Below are positions 10,691-21,740 of a stretch of DNA of 64,000 nucleotides, in pieces. Source of the DNA: Typha latifolia. Lineage: Eukaryota > Streptophyta > Magnoliopsida > Poales > Typhaceae. Every line of letters begins with the position of its first letter. The stretch's first letter is position 1. The translations under genes were made by a program, and so were the position numbers. The notes under the pieces are model-generated. The model worked only from the letters and a program-made list of their open reading frames with translations, was not told where the DNA came from and searched no databases. The DNA is taken from contig CM034102.1 of the NCBI GenBank assembly GCA_019914945.1, positions 7,181,501 through 7,245,500 on the forward strand, given 5' to 3'.

Positions 10691-11461
10691 TTAGCATCTT
10701 CTTTAGTTATTGGAAAGAAAAAAAATTGTTTAGCATTGTATAGCCATTCGGTAGGGTCTTCGCCTTTAAATTTGGAAAAATTAATGTTCGTCGTTCGAGT
10801 GCAAATACCTCGATCTTCTGTAGGTGAACGTCATGGTGTAGGCCTTATAGTTGGATGCCCATGGTCTATTCAGTGATGCCCCTCATGTCCTCCTACTGTG
10901 GTTCATCATCTTTAAGTCACACCAGCCGCGCTATCTTCCTAAAAAGCCATCGGGTTCTCTTGGTAAACTGGGCTGTGGTGCGATTAACTCTCCTTTTACT
11001 TCTCTTTTGAGCCTTTATGGCATGGGCAGCAATGGTTCATTTCTTAGTTGTGGGAATCCCTGAGGTTGTTCCGTGGGGGTGGTCTCCTTGGTTGTGGCAA
11101 TTGGTGGAGGGTTTGGGACATTCACATTAACTGCAAGTGCATTGACTAAGAGTGCAAACATTTTCTCTTGCAACACCCTTGCCACTTCCCGTTCCGCCCT
11201 TAACTCTTCCAACATATGAAGGAGTAGCATGTCCATGCAGACATACCTACTTTCCAACCTAACATGGCCAGACATACCTACTTTCCAACCTAACATGGCC
11301 AACCATGGGTTTTGATTGGCTAGGGTCGATTAGAATATCCCCTGATCTTTCTTCTTGGTTGAAGGCAGTCTGATGATCCTCCATATTCATTGTTTCTTCT
11401 AAATTCCTTTGAGATCTTATATTCACCATTAATGGAGCTTCAAGGTGGTCTAAGGTTTGAC
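10691..11461 (-). pseudogene. Gypsy gag remnant (LTR C element)
   Basis: On the minus strand the left part encodes a gag-capsid signature (FSKFKGEDPTEWLYNAKQFF, near 10,700-10,810), preceded by a linker and an N-terminal helix-rich piece (11,015-11,302) with a coiled-coil-like LEELRAEREVARVLQEK run. Several stops and frameshifts break it and nothing after the capsid start remains. It lies just downstream (minus strand) of a tRNA-Met-type primer site and LTR C, so it is the 5' end of a truncated gypsy element. Confidence 0.6.
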
Positions 11462-11464
11462 CTG

Positions 11465-11475
11465 CTTTGATACCA
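11465..11475 (-). other. Primer-binding site of LTR C element
   Basis: Reverse complement reads TGGTATCAAAG, a tRNA-Met-type primer site with one change, placed between LTR C and the gag remnant. Confidence 0.6.
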
Positions 11476-12365
11476 TCGTAACAATCACCTTCCTAATGTC
11501 ACGATCACTACGAGTCCAAATCCAAAGACGGAATTAGATTTTGACTCACGAGCAGAAAGTTAGGGTTACTATGAATCTCCAAAGTTAAGATGTAACTCTA
11601 GATCAAACAGTTAGATAATGGAGTACTTTGAGGATTGAGATGGATTGAGGAAAGAGAATGAATCTATCGGGATGGATCATGGAAGGGGAAGCCGAAGGGG
11701 CGTGGTGGTGATCGATCTAAGGTTATGGTATGGTGGCAGAGATGACAATGGTGGAAGTCGAGGTAGTCAATAGGAAAGGGATAGAGAAGAAGTAGGGCTA
11801 TTCCTTAGGGTTAATGGGGTGCAGCTAGACGAAAAGGAAGGCAGCAAAGAAGATCTTAGATGGCTAGGGTTCTGAAGCTTGGAGGTAGTCGAACAAGGAG
11901 CAATGAGCAAGGAGACAATCTTGCAAATTAACTTTAATAATCCAAGATAATTATCCAAGCATACACCACATCTATTTATAGGTAGCTCTCTGACTCGACT
12001 AGAGTTGGCAATATGGTCAAATATGCTATAGTTTTATTGACTAACATAAGCAAAAATACTTAATTAAAACACATAAACTAGAGTTCCTCGCCATCAGGCA
12101 TTCAAATGCCAATTTATTTTCTTGGCTCTTGGCAAAATGCATTCAAATGGTCTCGGAAGTGTTTGAATGCCTATTTAATTTTATGCTCTTGGGAGATTGC
12201 GTTCGAACGCCTGAAGGATCGTTTGAATGCCAATTTATTTTGCTACTCTCAAAAAATTTGCATTCGAACGCCTAAAAGGCCATTTGAACGCCCAATCCTA
12301 AAATTGGGTCTTTCGGCTGTTGGAATTTTATTTCCGTCTAATCAACTCTTATCTAACCATTACAA
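11476..12365 (-). repeat. LTR C, nearly complete (minus)
   Basis: Second copy of the LTR seen at 1-510. Minus-strand order: U3 with an array of about 65-bp units carrying GTTCGAAC-like palindromes and variants (12,100-12,300), TATA box CCTATAAATAG (reverse of 11,972-11,982), then an AG/CT-rich transcribed part and the primer site at 11,465. The palindrome array lies about 100-330 bp upstream of the TATA box. Confidence 0.65.
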
Positions 12366-13130
12366 AAGACCATGTGACCCCTTTTCATCTTCCATAACGG
12401 AGATAGCTTGCAAGTCGTGAGGTTGCTAAGAATGAAATTCTGCTGAGCTTAGTGCCGAGGTTGCTCATCTAGAGCACATTGTATGGGGTTGGGAGTGATG
12501 CGAGAAATTTGCGAGTGCAAAAAATTATGGTTGTTCAATGCGTAGTTGTATTTCTTTTATGGACCGAGCAAAAGTAAAAAAATATAGCATGTACACAGAC
12601 TCAGAAATATGGGTAAGTGGTGTTAGTGCGGGAAAGTTTGTCATAGTAAATATGCCGAAATTTACAAATATTGTTTCCCTCCGACAATGTGGTGAAGTTG
12701 GGGAAGGCGAGAAAGTATGCATTAAATACAATATAATGTAAGTTTATGGAGTTCATTGAGTCTGCAATTGTAATAAAAGATAATATCATTTTAGAAAAAT
12801 ACTAATTACTACTACTACTTTAACATATAGGGAAGGATATTTTTGTTATTTAGTTTAAAACGTCACCAATTCTCAATATAAATTTATTATTCTTTAATAT
12901 TTTAATATCAACTTTATAACACATCAAATATGATTATTACTTCTTATACTAATATTAAATAAAATATTGTAATAGTTTATACTGATATTAGTTTTTTTTA
13001 GTATTAAAAATTAGATTACTAATGCTAGAATAGACCTTATTCCACAAAGTTAATACAACATTGTCAATTTAGTACTCAGTCCTATTCCTCTCTGTTATCT
13101 ATTATTTTTGACCTTCCAAGCTGATTTGTG
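12366..13130. other. Unassigned AT-rich stretch
   Basis: The only reading frame (12,538-12,741, 67 codons) matches no family I recognise and has no supporting context. The remainder is AT-rich without clear repeats. I see no gene here. Confidence 0.4.
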
Positions 13131-14140
13131 CTAGAAATAATAAGGTGAGAAGAAGGTTTTTGTGGAAAGTGACCACTGCTGATGGCATCTTCACCGTAAA
13201 ATCTCTTTACCTATTTCTTAATAATAGGGGAGTGATCTCTAGATATTTAAATAAGCTTTATAAGTTGAAAATTCTTTGAAATTAAGTTCGAGTTTTTTTT
13301 TTGGTTAGTTTGCAATAATAGAGTGCTAACCAGAGGCAGTTTGCTGAAAAAATGCTGGTCGGGGAGTGCTCGATGTGTGTTTTTGTCATCAAGATGCAAC
13401 GGTGATCATCTATTTCTTAAATGTGGCTTTGTTATGAAAATAATAAATAAGATAAGGAAGAAGCTAAGGCTAAAAAAGAACCATGAAACATGTAAAAGAT
13501 TTGTTCCTGGGAGGAGTAGAAAAAGGCTTGAGCAAGGAAATGAGGAATTGGAGTTTGGTCTAGTTGGCTGCTATAATATGGTGTATCTGGCTTGAGAGAA
13601 ACAATAGAACTTTTAATAATTATCATAAAAATTGGTCAGAGGTGGCTCATTAGATTGTTTACATCTTCCTATGCTAAGCAGGCATTCAAGGGGAATCGTC
13701 TGCAAAAAGATTTAAGGAGCTGATTTAGGGAGCAGAAACTGATGATCTAATCATCCTTGACGACTGCTGATGGATTTGGAGGCTTTTTTATTTTTGGGAG
13801 AAGCTTACTGTTTTTGGATTTTGTTGGTAGTCCACTGCGATTGGTACTGTTGTTTGAAGCAGTGTATTCTGTCTTTCTTTGTTACTAGTGGTGATTTATT
13901 GTCGGGTTCATATAAGTTGTAGGATAATTCAGTTATGGTAGTATGTGTTGGAGTTATTTTGCCTGTCGTTAGTTTTCCGACCTGGATTTGGTTAGTGACG
14001 GTGGTTCTACTACTTGTGTTTTGGGCATGTAAGATATATGTTATTTCTTTTTGGGTTGTTACTACTCCTGGAGGGTAACAACTCCATGTTTTTTATGTTT
14101 TAAATGAAACTGGTCTATGCCTTTTTATGAAACATATTAT
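13131..14140 (+). pseudogene. LINE (L1-type) 3' end
   Basis: From about 13,130 the translation in shifting frames matches the C-terminal zinc-binding part of plant LINE polyproteins: a W-x-x-TTADGIFTVKSLY start, a LLTRGSLLKKCW-like segment (13,323-13,370), then CVF...QDATV and a final Cys region. After 13,600 a short W-rich tail and non-coding 3' part follow, ending in ATGTTTTAAATGAAACTGG near 14,110. Reverse transcriptase and endonuclease are missing, so it is a 5'-truncated, frameshifted insertion. LINEs move by target-primed reverse transcription; this one is dead. Confidence 0.7.
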
Positions 14141-14149
14141 TTATCTCAT

Positions 14150-14250
14150 GTTTGATACCTAGATATAATCCATAAATTCTATATTTATGGGAGGATTCGA
14201 ACTTATGACGGCTCACATGGTCACCTTGTTGAGCTAAGAAAATTAAGACA
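14150..14250 (-). repeat. SINE-like / tRNA-derived fragment
   Basis: On the minus strand a box-A-like TTAGCTCAACAAGG (around 14,230) is followed about 30 bases later by a box-B-like AGTTCGAATCC (around 14,195), the layout of a tRNA-derived Pol III promoter as in plant SINEs. Downstream continues CTCCCATAAATATAG. No cloverleaf can be drawn, so it is not a tRNA gene. Short length makes this tentative. Confidence 0.35.
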
Positions 14251-14279
14251 AGAGGATTGTCTAGCTTAGATAACTTTGT

Positions 14280-14870
14280 TTATCTTAAGCATATATTTTT
14301 GGCGGTAATAATCTGATTCCAAAAATAATAATAAATTTGATCCAATAAATAAAATAAATTTAAATAAACTTATAGATTATGGAATGTAAAATTCTATATA
14401 GTCGAGTTTAGTATTTGACACTATTTTCTTAAAATTAAACTATTCTCGTAGGATACAATGACTGTCTTGCACTCAAAAAGAAACTAATATCTAAATGCTC
14501 TATCGAATCCGAATTGTGCAGTTTTCTTTCTTAAATACAAATAGAATACTCAAAGTATGAATGAAAAGAATAAAATTTTATGATTAACAAATATAGATTG
14601 ACGGCCTATTTATAGCAGTAAATAGGCACGAAGAAGAGATGCAAATGAAGGGTTAGATTTGGTCACGAATGGATGCATCTTTTCAGGTTAACAATTTTTT
14701 AATATGATGGGATGTATTATTTCGAATAGGTAGCTTTTGGCTTTAAACCTTTCTTAGTGAAGTATTCTTGGATTTATCCGCTAACTAGTGAACATGATAT
14801 CTTGAATTGTCCAGCTTTTGTATAAATCAAGACAATATACTCACACGAATTCTTTTTAACATAATCGGTT
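14280..14870 (-). repeat. Copia LTR (minus), copy 1
   Basis: Aligns with 25,270-25,870: shared AATAAACTTATAG, TATAGTCGAG, GATACAACGACTG-like, CCTATTTATAG (TATA on either reading) and AGTTAGAT(C/T)TGGTCAC words. It lies immediately 3' (minus strand) of a copia RNase H remnant and is therefore the 3' LTR of that element. Confidence 0.6.
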
Positions 14871-15543
14871 CATTATGTTGTGTCCATTCCGTCCCTAGAC
14901 GCGTCTAGTAATTCTTTAAGTGCTCTAAAGATTTAGTATAGTCATCTCATAGGAGCAACCCACTTCACACTCACATAGGTGACCTCTTATTAAGAGTTTC
15001 ATGCCATACTACACTTAAATTTTCAAGGTATAAGGATCAATTAAAGTATTGCTCGCCATAACACGTAGTACATGTTTATCACTATGTTATCATAGAAAAA
15101 GGCATAGGAAATAATTACTTAGTAATTTTAGAGAATGCCCCCATGACTCGATTGTCCCTTTGAACCTAGATCTTGAGATCTCTAGTCAACTAGATTGGGT
15201 TGCCGTTGTGTCGTTACTTTAGATTGTAGGCTTTAAACTCATTGTCCTAGATGAACAATATAATTAATCTCTTGTTAAGCCCTTTGTTAATATATTTGCG
15301 ATGTTATCCTTTGATTTCACATAATTAATAGATATTATATCATTTGAGATAAATTATTGCATAGTATTGTGTCTACGACGTATATGTCGTAATTCTATGC
15401 CCTTCCTATAGCCAATTGATTATTGTAATGTATGCAAATTGCGGACACAGGCTTCGATCACATAGGAATATTTTCTGAGAAATTTCGAAGCCACTTGGCT
15501 CCTTTTCTAGCCTTATTTAAGGCTATGATTTTAAATTCCATAG
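14871..15543 (-). pseudogene. Copia RNase H remnant and 3' non-coding part
   Basis: On the minus strand 15,540 to about 15,200 encodes the end of a Ty1/copia polyprotein: STMEFKIIALNKARKGAKWL, then a CIHYNNQLAIGRA-like segment, RHIRRRHNT-like residues in a shifted frame, and a VKSKDNIA...LTKGL-like tail. These are hallmark RNase H words. Frameshifts and stops are numerous. 14,871-15,190 is the 3' untranslated part. Upstream pol is cut off at 15,543, where a family A LTR begins. Confidence 0.75.
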
Positions 15544-16420
15544 TAGATCTTATTTAGGATCTTTTTTTATTGCATTAGGTGTTTATTTTTATTAAAATAA
15601 AATTTCTGTAGGTCGCGTTCGAACGCTTGTGAATCCTTGTGAACACCTTGTGAACGCTTGTGAACGCCTTGTGAACGCCCGCGTTTATGAATGCCTTGTG
15701 AACGCGTTTGTGAACGCCCGTGTTCGAACGACTTGTGAACACCTGTGTCGCGTTCGCAAATCCAGAGAAGGGGCTTTTTGAGTGCATTCGAACGCGATCG
15801 GGCGCATTCAAACACGATCGATAGGAATCCTCTAAAATTAGGGTTTAATATTATTTTAGGACTTGTTGGTTGGCCTCTATAAGTATGTGGTTGACAACCA
15901 ACTTCAAAAGGAAATTGGATTCTTGATTTCTTACCTTCTATCTTCTCTCTAGACTCCTCCCTCCTTCTTCTTCACCATCTTTCCACCTCTACCGTTGGCA
16001 AGGTTTCTCCTCGCTTTTAATCTCCCTCGTCTGTCGAATCACCCCTCTTCTTTGGAATCTCGACCACTTTATTCCCTTCATCTACTTTCCTTAATTACTT
16101 CTACAATCCACCCTCATCTCCATACCCATCCATAACCCTAACATCCACTCCACCTGTCACCACCACTATCACCCACGTTATTCTATATTTTCATCCCTGC
16201 TACAGTTTGAATCTGTTAAGGGCGTAAATATAAAAGTTGTAGATTAAGAAGTTACAAATCCAACCAATTGGGTTCGTAATTTTTTGACTACCGGAGAATA
16301 TCTGACGAATATTTTTCCCTGATTGCGTGGACTAATTTCTGTAATAAATTCAAATCTTGAAGGAATCTTAGCATAGCCTATCTTTGGTTCCAGTTCTTAT
16401 CAAATTGGTATCAAAGCCTA
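15544..16420 (+). repeat. Family A LTR, array-bearing U3
   Basis: It begins inside U3 (GGATCTTTTTTTATTGCATTAGG), has the GTGAACGC / GTTCGAACGC array at 15,618-15,830, TATA (CTCTATAAGTATG, 15,877-15,886), CT-rich leader, R and U5, and stops in the first primer-like unit (AATTGGTATCAAAGCC, near 16,400). U5 is followed directly by repeat B. The first bases of the LTR are missing or altered at the junction with copia sequence. Confidence 0.75.
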
Positions 16421-17960
16421 ACATCATATCCCAGATCAACCTAATCAAATCCATGATAAAATATGCTCGACTGTAATCATCTCTAGATAAAGTCATATAA
16501 TGATGCTCGAGGCCAAAACATGCATGTACATAATATATAATATAACCTAATTTGAGAATGGTGTCTAGGGGATAAGACTACTCATAGTCTAATCAGAAGA
16601 CACGAACCACGCATCTCTCAAGTCTATCAGTCAAACATCAACTCATCGTCAGGGTCCATGCGGTCTCACATAAGGGGGTTTGGAGTCTGAAAATATTTAA
16701 GTACCATGAAATTAATCATTTATCTAATTAGAATTAATTCAAGTAAAATATAACTGTTTATTAGATTTAGAATCACTTCTCTTTTATTTTTGATTACATA
16801 ACTAGGTCTATATTATAAATACGATTCAAATACTATAATTATATTATTATCATAAAATGCTAGTTATAACATAAGGAGAAAGGTTTGTTTCTTTTTATTT
16901 ATAATATTATAAATATATAATTATAAAGTAAAAGCTAAATAATTATAAATGAGATATAAGTATAGATAAGATTTATTTATAATAAATTTATAATTCTTAG
17001 TCAATTTTGATTAATTAGAAGTTATATAGTATTTACTTAATTATGCAAAATAATTAATTAATTAATTAATAAGACTAGTATCTTATTCTACACATGATAG
17101 TATATAATAAATTGTTAAGATTACTTAAAATGCATATATTATGAATAACAGTACATAAATCTAATAATTATAATTTACAACACTATCTATTAATCTAATA
17201 GAAATATAAATACATAATTAAATAAAAATAAGTATTACCTATATTTATGCATAATAGTTTATAACCTAGTTAATCATTAATTATACTAATTATAATTAAT
17301 AATCATCATGTTGAAGAATATATATTATTATTAAAATAATTAATGTCAAAATAATTTATCTGCATTAATTAAGAAAGTAATACATAATTAAATAAATAAA
17401 CAAACATAAAATAAAGTAGATAATAAAAACAATGTCACCAGTGTTGGGCCCGGCCCAGCACTACTTGCTACAGTGCTGGGCCGAGCCAGCATTGTTGTAG
17501 AAGCAGAAGAAGGACCTAAGAGAGAAGGAGAATGGAAGAAGAAGAAAGAAAGAAAAAGAAGAAAGAGAAAGAAGAAAGAAGGAAGAAGAAGAAGAGGAGA
17601 GGAAGAAAGGAAGGGAGGAGGAGGACTTAGCGCCGACGGGAAGGGCACCGGCCACTATTGGCCAGCTCGTGGCCAGCCTCTCGCCGATAGCTCGGCTCTG
17701 GCGAGCCCGAGCCCAAGAGTGCAAGCGAGTGGGGGAGAGAGAGAGAGAGAGAGACCGAGAGAGAGAGATAGAGAGAGAAAGAGAGATTTAGAGGGAGAGA
17801 GAGGCGGTGGGGGATTGGCGGCAGCTGTGGTGACGCTGGGGTCGGCCGCGGCCAAGAGGTAGCAGCCAGATGGCTGCGGCGATGCTACGGGGTGCATGGC
17901 ACCCCTAGGTAGCTCCCCTTTTGCATGGGCACGAGGCCGGCCACACCATGGCCGGCCACG
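16421..17960 (-). repeat. Repeat B copy 1 (minus relative to copy 2)
   Basis: The reverse complement matches 35,830-37,350 along its whole length: a GATATGAGTATGCTGG-like end, the GGGGATAAGACTACTCA(T) word, the GGTTCGGAGTCTGA word, a long AT-rich middle, the TGCTGGGCC words and the GA/TC-rich and CCGGCCACG part. It contains a (GA)n microsatellite at 17,738-17,800. Reading frames in the GC-rich part are compositional. It looks like an LTR of a large gypsy family, but no adjoining coding part proves this. Confidence 0.65.
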
Positions 17961-17964
17961 TCGT

Positions 17965-18480
17965 GCTCATAATATTTTTTTCAAGTTGTAGGTTGTTACA
18001 ATGCCGATGCTAGAGTGATGAGCTGTATTATATGACCACTCGGCCCATGGAAGGAATTTGACCCAATCCTTTGGTCGGTCCGCCACAAAGCATCGCAAGT
18101 ATTGCTCTAGTTCGCGATTCACCACCTCAGTTTGGCCATCCGTCTTGGGGTGATAAGATAGAGTAGGGTTGACTCGAGTTCCTTGCAATCTGAAGAACTT
18201 GAACCAAAACTCGCTAATGAAGATGCGATCCCAGTCTGACACGATCATTCTAGGCATCCCATGCAAACGCGCCACTTCCCGAACAAAAATTTCAGCAACT
18301 ACTTTCACTAAAAATGGGTGTGTCAATGCTATGAAATGAGCATATTTGCTCTAGTTATCCACCACAATGAACACCACCAATTGTCCTCAAACTTTCGGCA
18401 GCCCCTCGATGAAGTCCATGGAGATGTCCTCCCAAATATGCTCTGGTATAGGCAGTGGTTGCAACAGCCCGCTGGGCTTG
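17965..18480 (-). pseudogene. Gypsy integrase fragment
   Basis: Minus-strand translation gives the start of an integrase core ([13 protein letters not shown], with the first catalytic Asp), an in-frame stop, then VSDWDRIFISEFW (second Asp) and YHPKTDGQTEVVNRELEQYLR, ending AEWSYNTAHH. The third acidic residue (E in TEVVNRELE) is present. It is cut at both ends: on the left by repeat B, on the right by a family A LTR. Family role is strand transfer of retroviral-like DNA; this copy is inactive. Confidence 0.85.
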
Positions 18481-18496
18481 AGTGAAGCCCGAATCG

Positions 18497-19053
18497 TATC
18501 AGATGGGTGGTGGTGGTGATAAGGTTAGGGATAATATTGGAGATGAGGGTGGATGGTTTGTGGTGTTTAGGGGATAAAGATGAAAAGGGAGAAGGGGCCG
18601 AGATCCCAATGAGATGAAATGACTCGATAGACGAGGGAGGTTAGAAGATCACCGACGTTGAAATGGCGCACAACTAGGACTTGAATGAAGGGGAAGGGAG
18701 ATTAGGGTAGAGAGACAAGAGAGACAATAGAACTCAATACTCATTCATCATAATCTTTTTAGTAGCCATCCATACCTTAAGAGGCTAACCAAACAAGCCA
18801 AAAATGACAATTATTAATCCTAGAAATAGTGAATTCTCATCGATCGCATTCGAACAAGGTCGTGCGTGTTTGAACGGGGTCGAGCATGTTCGAACACGTA
18901 ATTAGCATTCTCTGCCGATGAGAACGTATGCAGGCATTCGCAAGAGCGTTCAAATGCACCCCCTCCCGCGTTTGAACACGACATACAGAATCCTTATTTT
19001 TCTAAGATAAATAACTAAACACAATAAGAAAAGACTCTCATAGGGTGTATCCA
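18497..19053 (-). repeat. Family A LTR fragment
   Basis: Minus-strand LTR with array-bearing U3 (TTCGAAC-type palindromes at about 18,845-18,975), TATA-like segment and part of the CT-rich leader (here as GAGGGAG). It ends near GGGTGTATCCA, a decayed form of AAGTGTATCA. The U5 end is missing and the LTR abuts the integrase fragment. Confidence 0.65.
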
Positions 19054-19273
19054 TACTCAAGATGACTCGATGAAGTCCGAATCATATCAAAGAAAAAAAT
19101 GGGTTGCTGATTTTTTGGGGTCGCATACTTGTACCCGCTGATACCAAGTTTCGACGGTGATTATTGGAGTACTTCCATGACACTTCTATAGCTAGGCATA
19201 AAGGAATATTGAGAACTTACAAGCGGCTATCCCAAAGTTGCACTTAGCAAGGGATAAAGGCTGAAGTGAGGCG
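19054..19273. other. Unassigned, 220 bp
   Basis: Lies between two family A LTR copies in the same orientation. I recognise no coding or repeat signature. It might be leader sequence of the element whose LTR ends at 19,274, since the LTR is followed (minus strand) by CGCCTCACTTCAGCC. Confidence 0.3.
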
Positions 19274-20043
19274 TGATAAGCTCTGATACCAAATTAATGG
19301 GCTCTAATACCAAATTGATGGGTTCTTGTACCAAAAGATCGAAAATAATTTCTTAAGATATGAATTTATTGCACGAAGCAGTCCGCGCAACTATGGGAAC
19401 ATATATTCATCAGATATTCTTCTATAGTCAAAAAATTATGAAATTAATTGGATTAGATTTTTAACTTCCTGATCTACAACTTTCGTATTTACACCCTTTA
19501 CAGACTTGAAATTCAACGGGGACGAAAACATGGAATAACGTGGGTGATGGTTGTGGTGACGGGTGGAGTGGATGTTAGGGTTATGGATGGGTATGGAGAT
19601 AAAGATGGATGGTGGATATGATTAAGGGATATAGATGAAGGGAACAAAGTGGTCAATATCCCAAAGAAGAGGGGTGGCTCGACAGACGAGGGAGATTAGA
19701 AGTTATGAGAAACCTTGCTAATGGTAGAGGTGAAAGGATGGTGAAGAGGGAGGAAGGAGAGAGATTAGAGAGATGATATAAGGCAAGAAATTAATAATCC
19801 AATAGCATTCTGACATTGGCTGCCATCCACATATTTATAGAGGCTAGCCAACAAGTCTTAAAACAATAAGTAACCATAATTATAGAGGATTTCCGTCAAT
19901 CGCATTCGAATGCGCCCGATCGCGTTCGAACGCACAAAAGACGTTCTCTATATGTGCGAACACGATGCAGGCGTTCGAACGCGCTCGACCACGTTTGAAC
20001 GCACTTTTCACGTTCTCTGTATTTGCGAACCTAATGTAAGTAT
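19274..20043 (-). repeat. Family A LTR with reiterated primer-site units
   Basis: Minus-strand LTR. U3 carries TTCGAA palindromes (about 19,900-20,030). The U5 end shows three successive CATCA/CATTA/TATCA steps separated by TTGGTATTAGAGC and TTGGTATCAGAGC (19,274-19,325). Its U3 start is lost: at 20,043 it abuts plus-strand integrase sequence head to head. Confidence 0.75.
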
Positions 20044-20892
20044 TCACATGGATGCCAATGGCAATTGTATCTGACAAAGATCATATCTTCATTAGCAAAT
20101 TCTAGTCAGAATTTTATAGATTGCAGGGTACACGGTTGACACTTAGTTCGGCCTACCATTCGCAGACCGACGACCAAACAGAGGTTGTTAATCGTGGATT
20201 GGAGCAGTATTTGAGATGTTTTATAGCGGAGAAGCTAAAGGAGTGGTTGAAGTATCTTCCATTGGCGGAGTGGTCCTATAACACCGCATACCATCATTCC
20301 ATTCAGATAACACCTTTTGAGACGATGTACGAACGAACGACACCGACATAGACATATGACAGATGGAGGAAGAAGATCGATCGAGGTGGACTTAGAGTTG
20401 ATTGATAGGGATGAGACATTGAGGAGATTGAGGGAGCATGTCACAACAGCTCAAAACCACACGATACAGATTTATGACCGAGGACATCCCCGAGTGAGAT
20501 TTTACTATAGGCGATTTGGTTTATGTTTGGCACAACCTTATCGGCAGATTACTATAAGGCCGAATGAACCGAAAGCTATTTTTTTGGTATTTTGGACCCT
20601 ATAGAGTCAAGGCGAGGGTTGGGCCTATTGCATATTTGTTGGACTTATTTGAGGGAATACTAGTTCATATTGTGTTTCATGTATCAGTTTTGAAGGCGAA
20701 GATTGGACCTGATACTATTGTGGGTACTGACTTGTCTGAGCCAGTTGCAAAATAAGAAATTAATGGGCCAGTTCGGATCTTGGCCAAGCATAGGCGACGA
20801 CATGACAGGCGCTTAGAGATAGAGGTTCTAGTTAAGTAAATGGGTCAACCCACTAACGAATTGATGGATCATTTTCCTCACTTTGCACCTTG
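20044..20892 (+). pseudogene. Gypsy integrase C-terminus and chromodomain remnant
   Basis: Begins inside the core (AIVSDKDHIFISKF), continues YHSQTDDQTEVVNRGLEQ (20,155-20,215) and AEWSYNTAYH, loses frame near 20,345, then gives a linker, a GPYRV...YLLDL...VHIVFHVSVLKA post-integrase module (20,595-20,700) and a chromodomain-like RILAKHRRRH...LVK piece with deletion. Stops lie near 20,349 and 20,753. Related to but not the same family as the integrase at 17,965-18,480. It is followed by a polypurine tract and LTR. Confidence 0.85.
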
Positions 20893-20920
20893 AGGACAAG
20901 GTGAGTGAAGCGTGGTGGAT
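20893..20920 (+). other. Polypurine tract
   Basis: GAGGACAAGGTGAGTGAAGC and the following GTGGTGGAT, in the position expected between the chromodomain stop and LTR start. Confidence 0.65.
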
Positions 20921-21740
20921 TATTGTGGTTCTTAATTTAGGTGCATAGTGAATATGATTAAACTACTTCAATTTGTATCAATTTCTATTTATATTTTAGA
21001 AAAATAAAATAGTTTTTGGCAGATGCGTTCGAACACAAATGGATGGCATTCGAATACCTAATTCGTGTTTGCACATACAGAGAATGCATTTTGGCCGTTC
21101 GAACACGTGATCTTATGTTCACACATACGGAGAACACATATTGGTTGTTTGAACGCACGGGCGGGTAAGTTGAGTTGTAGTAGGATTTGTTTAAGATTTT
21201 TGGATGTCTGGCTAGCCTCCAAATATATAAAAAAGCAGTCTCTTTGGATTATTGATTACTGAAATTAGTTTTCATCTAGGCTTGAGCCATCTTCTCTCTC
21301 CTCATTCCTCCCTCTCGGTATCCAACTCAAGTTCTTGTCTATGGTCGAAGTTAATTCTCTGTCGCTTCTCCTTCCTCCCTCTAGCGACCAACCATACCTA
21401 GAAGCTCATTTCTCCCACCTCATCTAATTCTAAGCACTAATTCATCCACCATACCCATAATCATCTCCAATAACATTAACCACCTAAATCACATCCTTCC
21501 CGCTACCTTCTAACCTACGATCATTATTTCCTACATAACTCTTGATCTACTAACCCGATAAATAAGATTCTAGTTGTGTTGGATTTCTAACTTCTAGAGG
21601 AACATCTCAAAATCTCAGATCGTTTCAACGATTAGATTGATCTAAATTACTTTCTCAAGTTCTGTGATAATTTTTTGTCTAGATTATTAAATCAGATAGA
21701 AATTCATCTTCATCAAAGTCGACTGTAAAAGAGAGGTTAT
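20921..21740 (+). repeat. LTR of a second gypsy family, with palindrome array
   Basis: Starts next to the polypurine tract (TGTGGTTCTTAATTTAGG, about 20,924). U3 carries GTTCGAACAC and variants at about 21,025-21,155, then a TATA box TATATAAAAAAG (21,223-21,235) and a CT-rich leader. The far end is not sharply defined; I place it near 21,740 because no second copy is present for comparison. Confidence 0.55.

Noticed and set aside
17473..17862. 129-codon frame rich in Arg, Lys, Glu
   Set aside because: Produced by GA-rich sequence and the (GA)n run in repeat B; low complexity and not conserved in repeat B copy 2.
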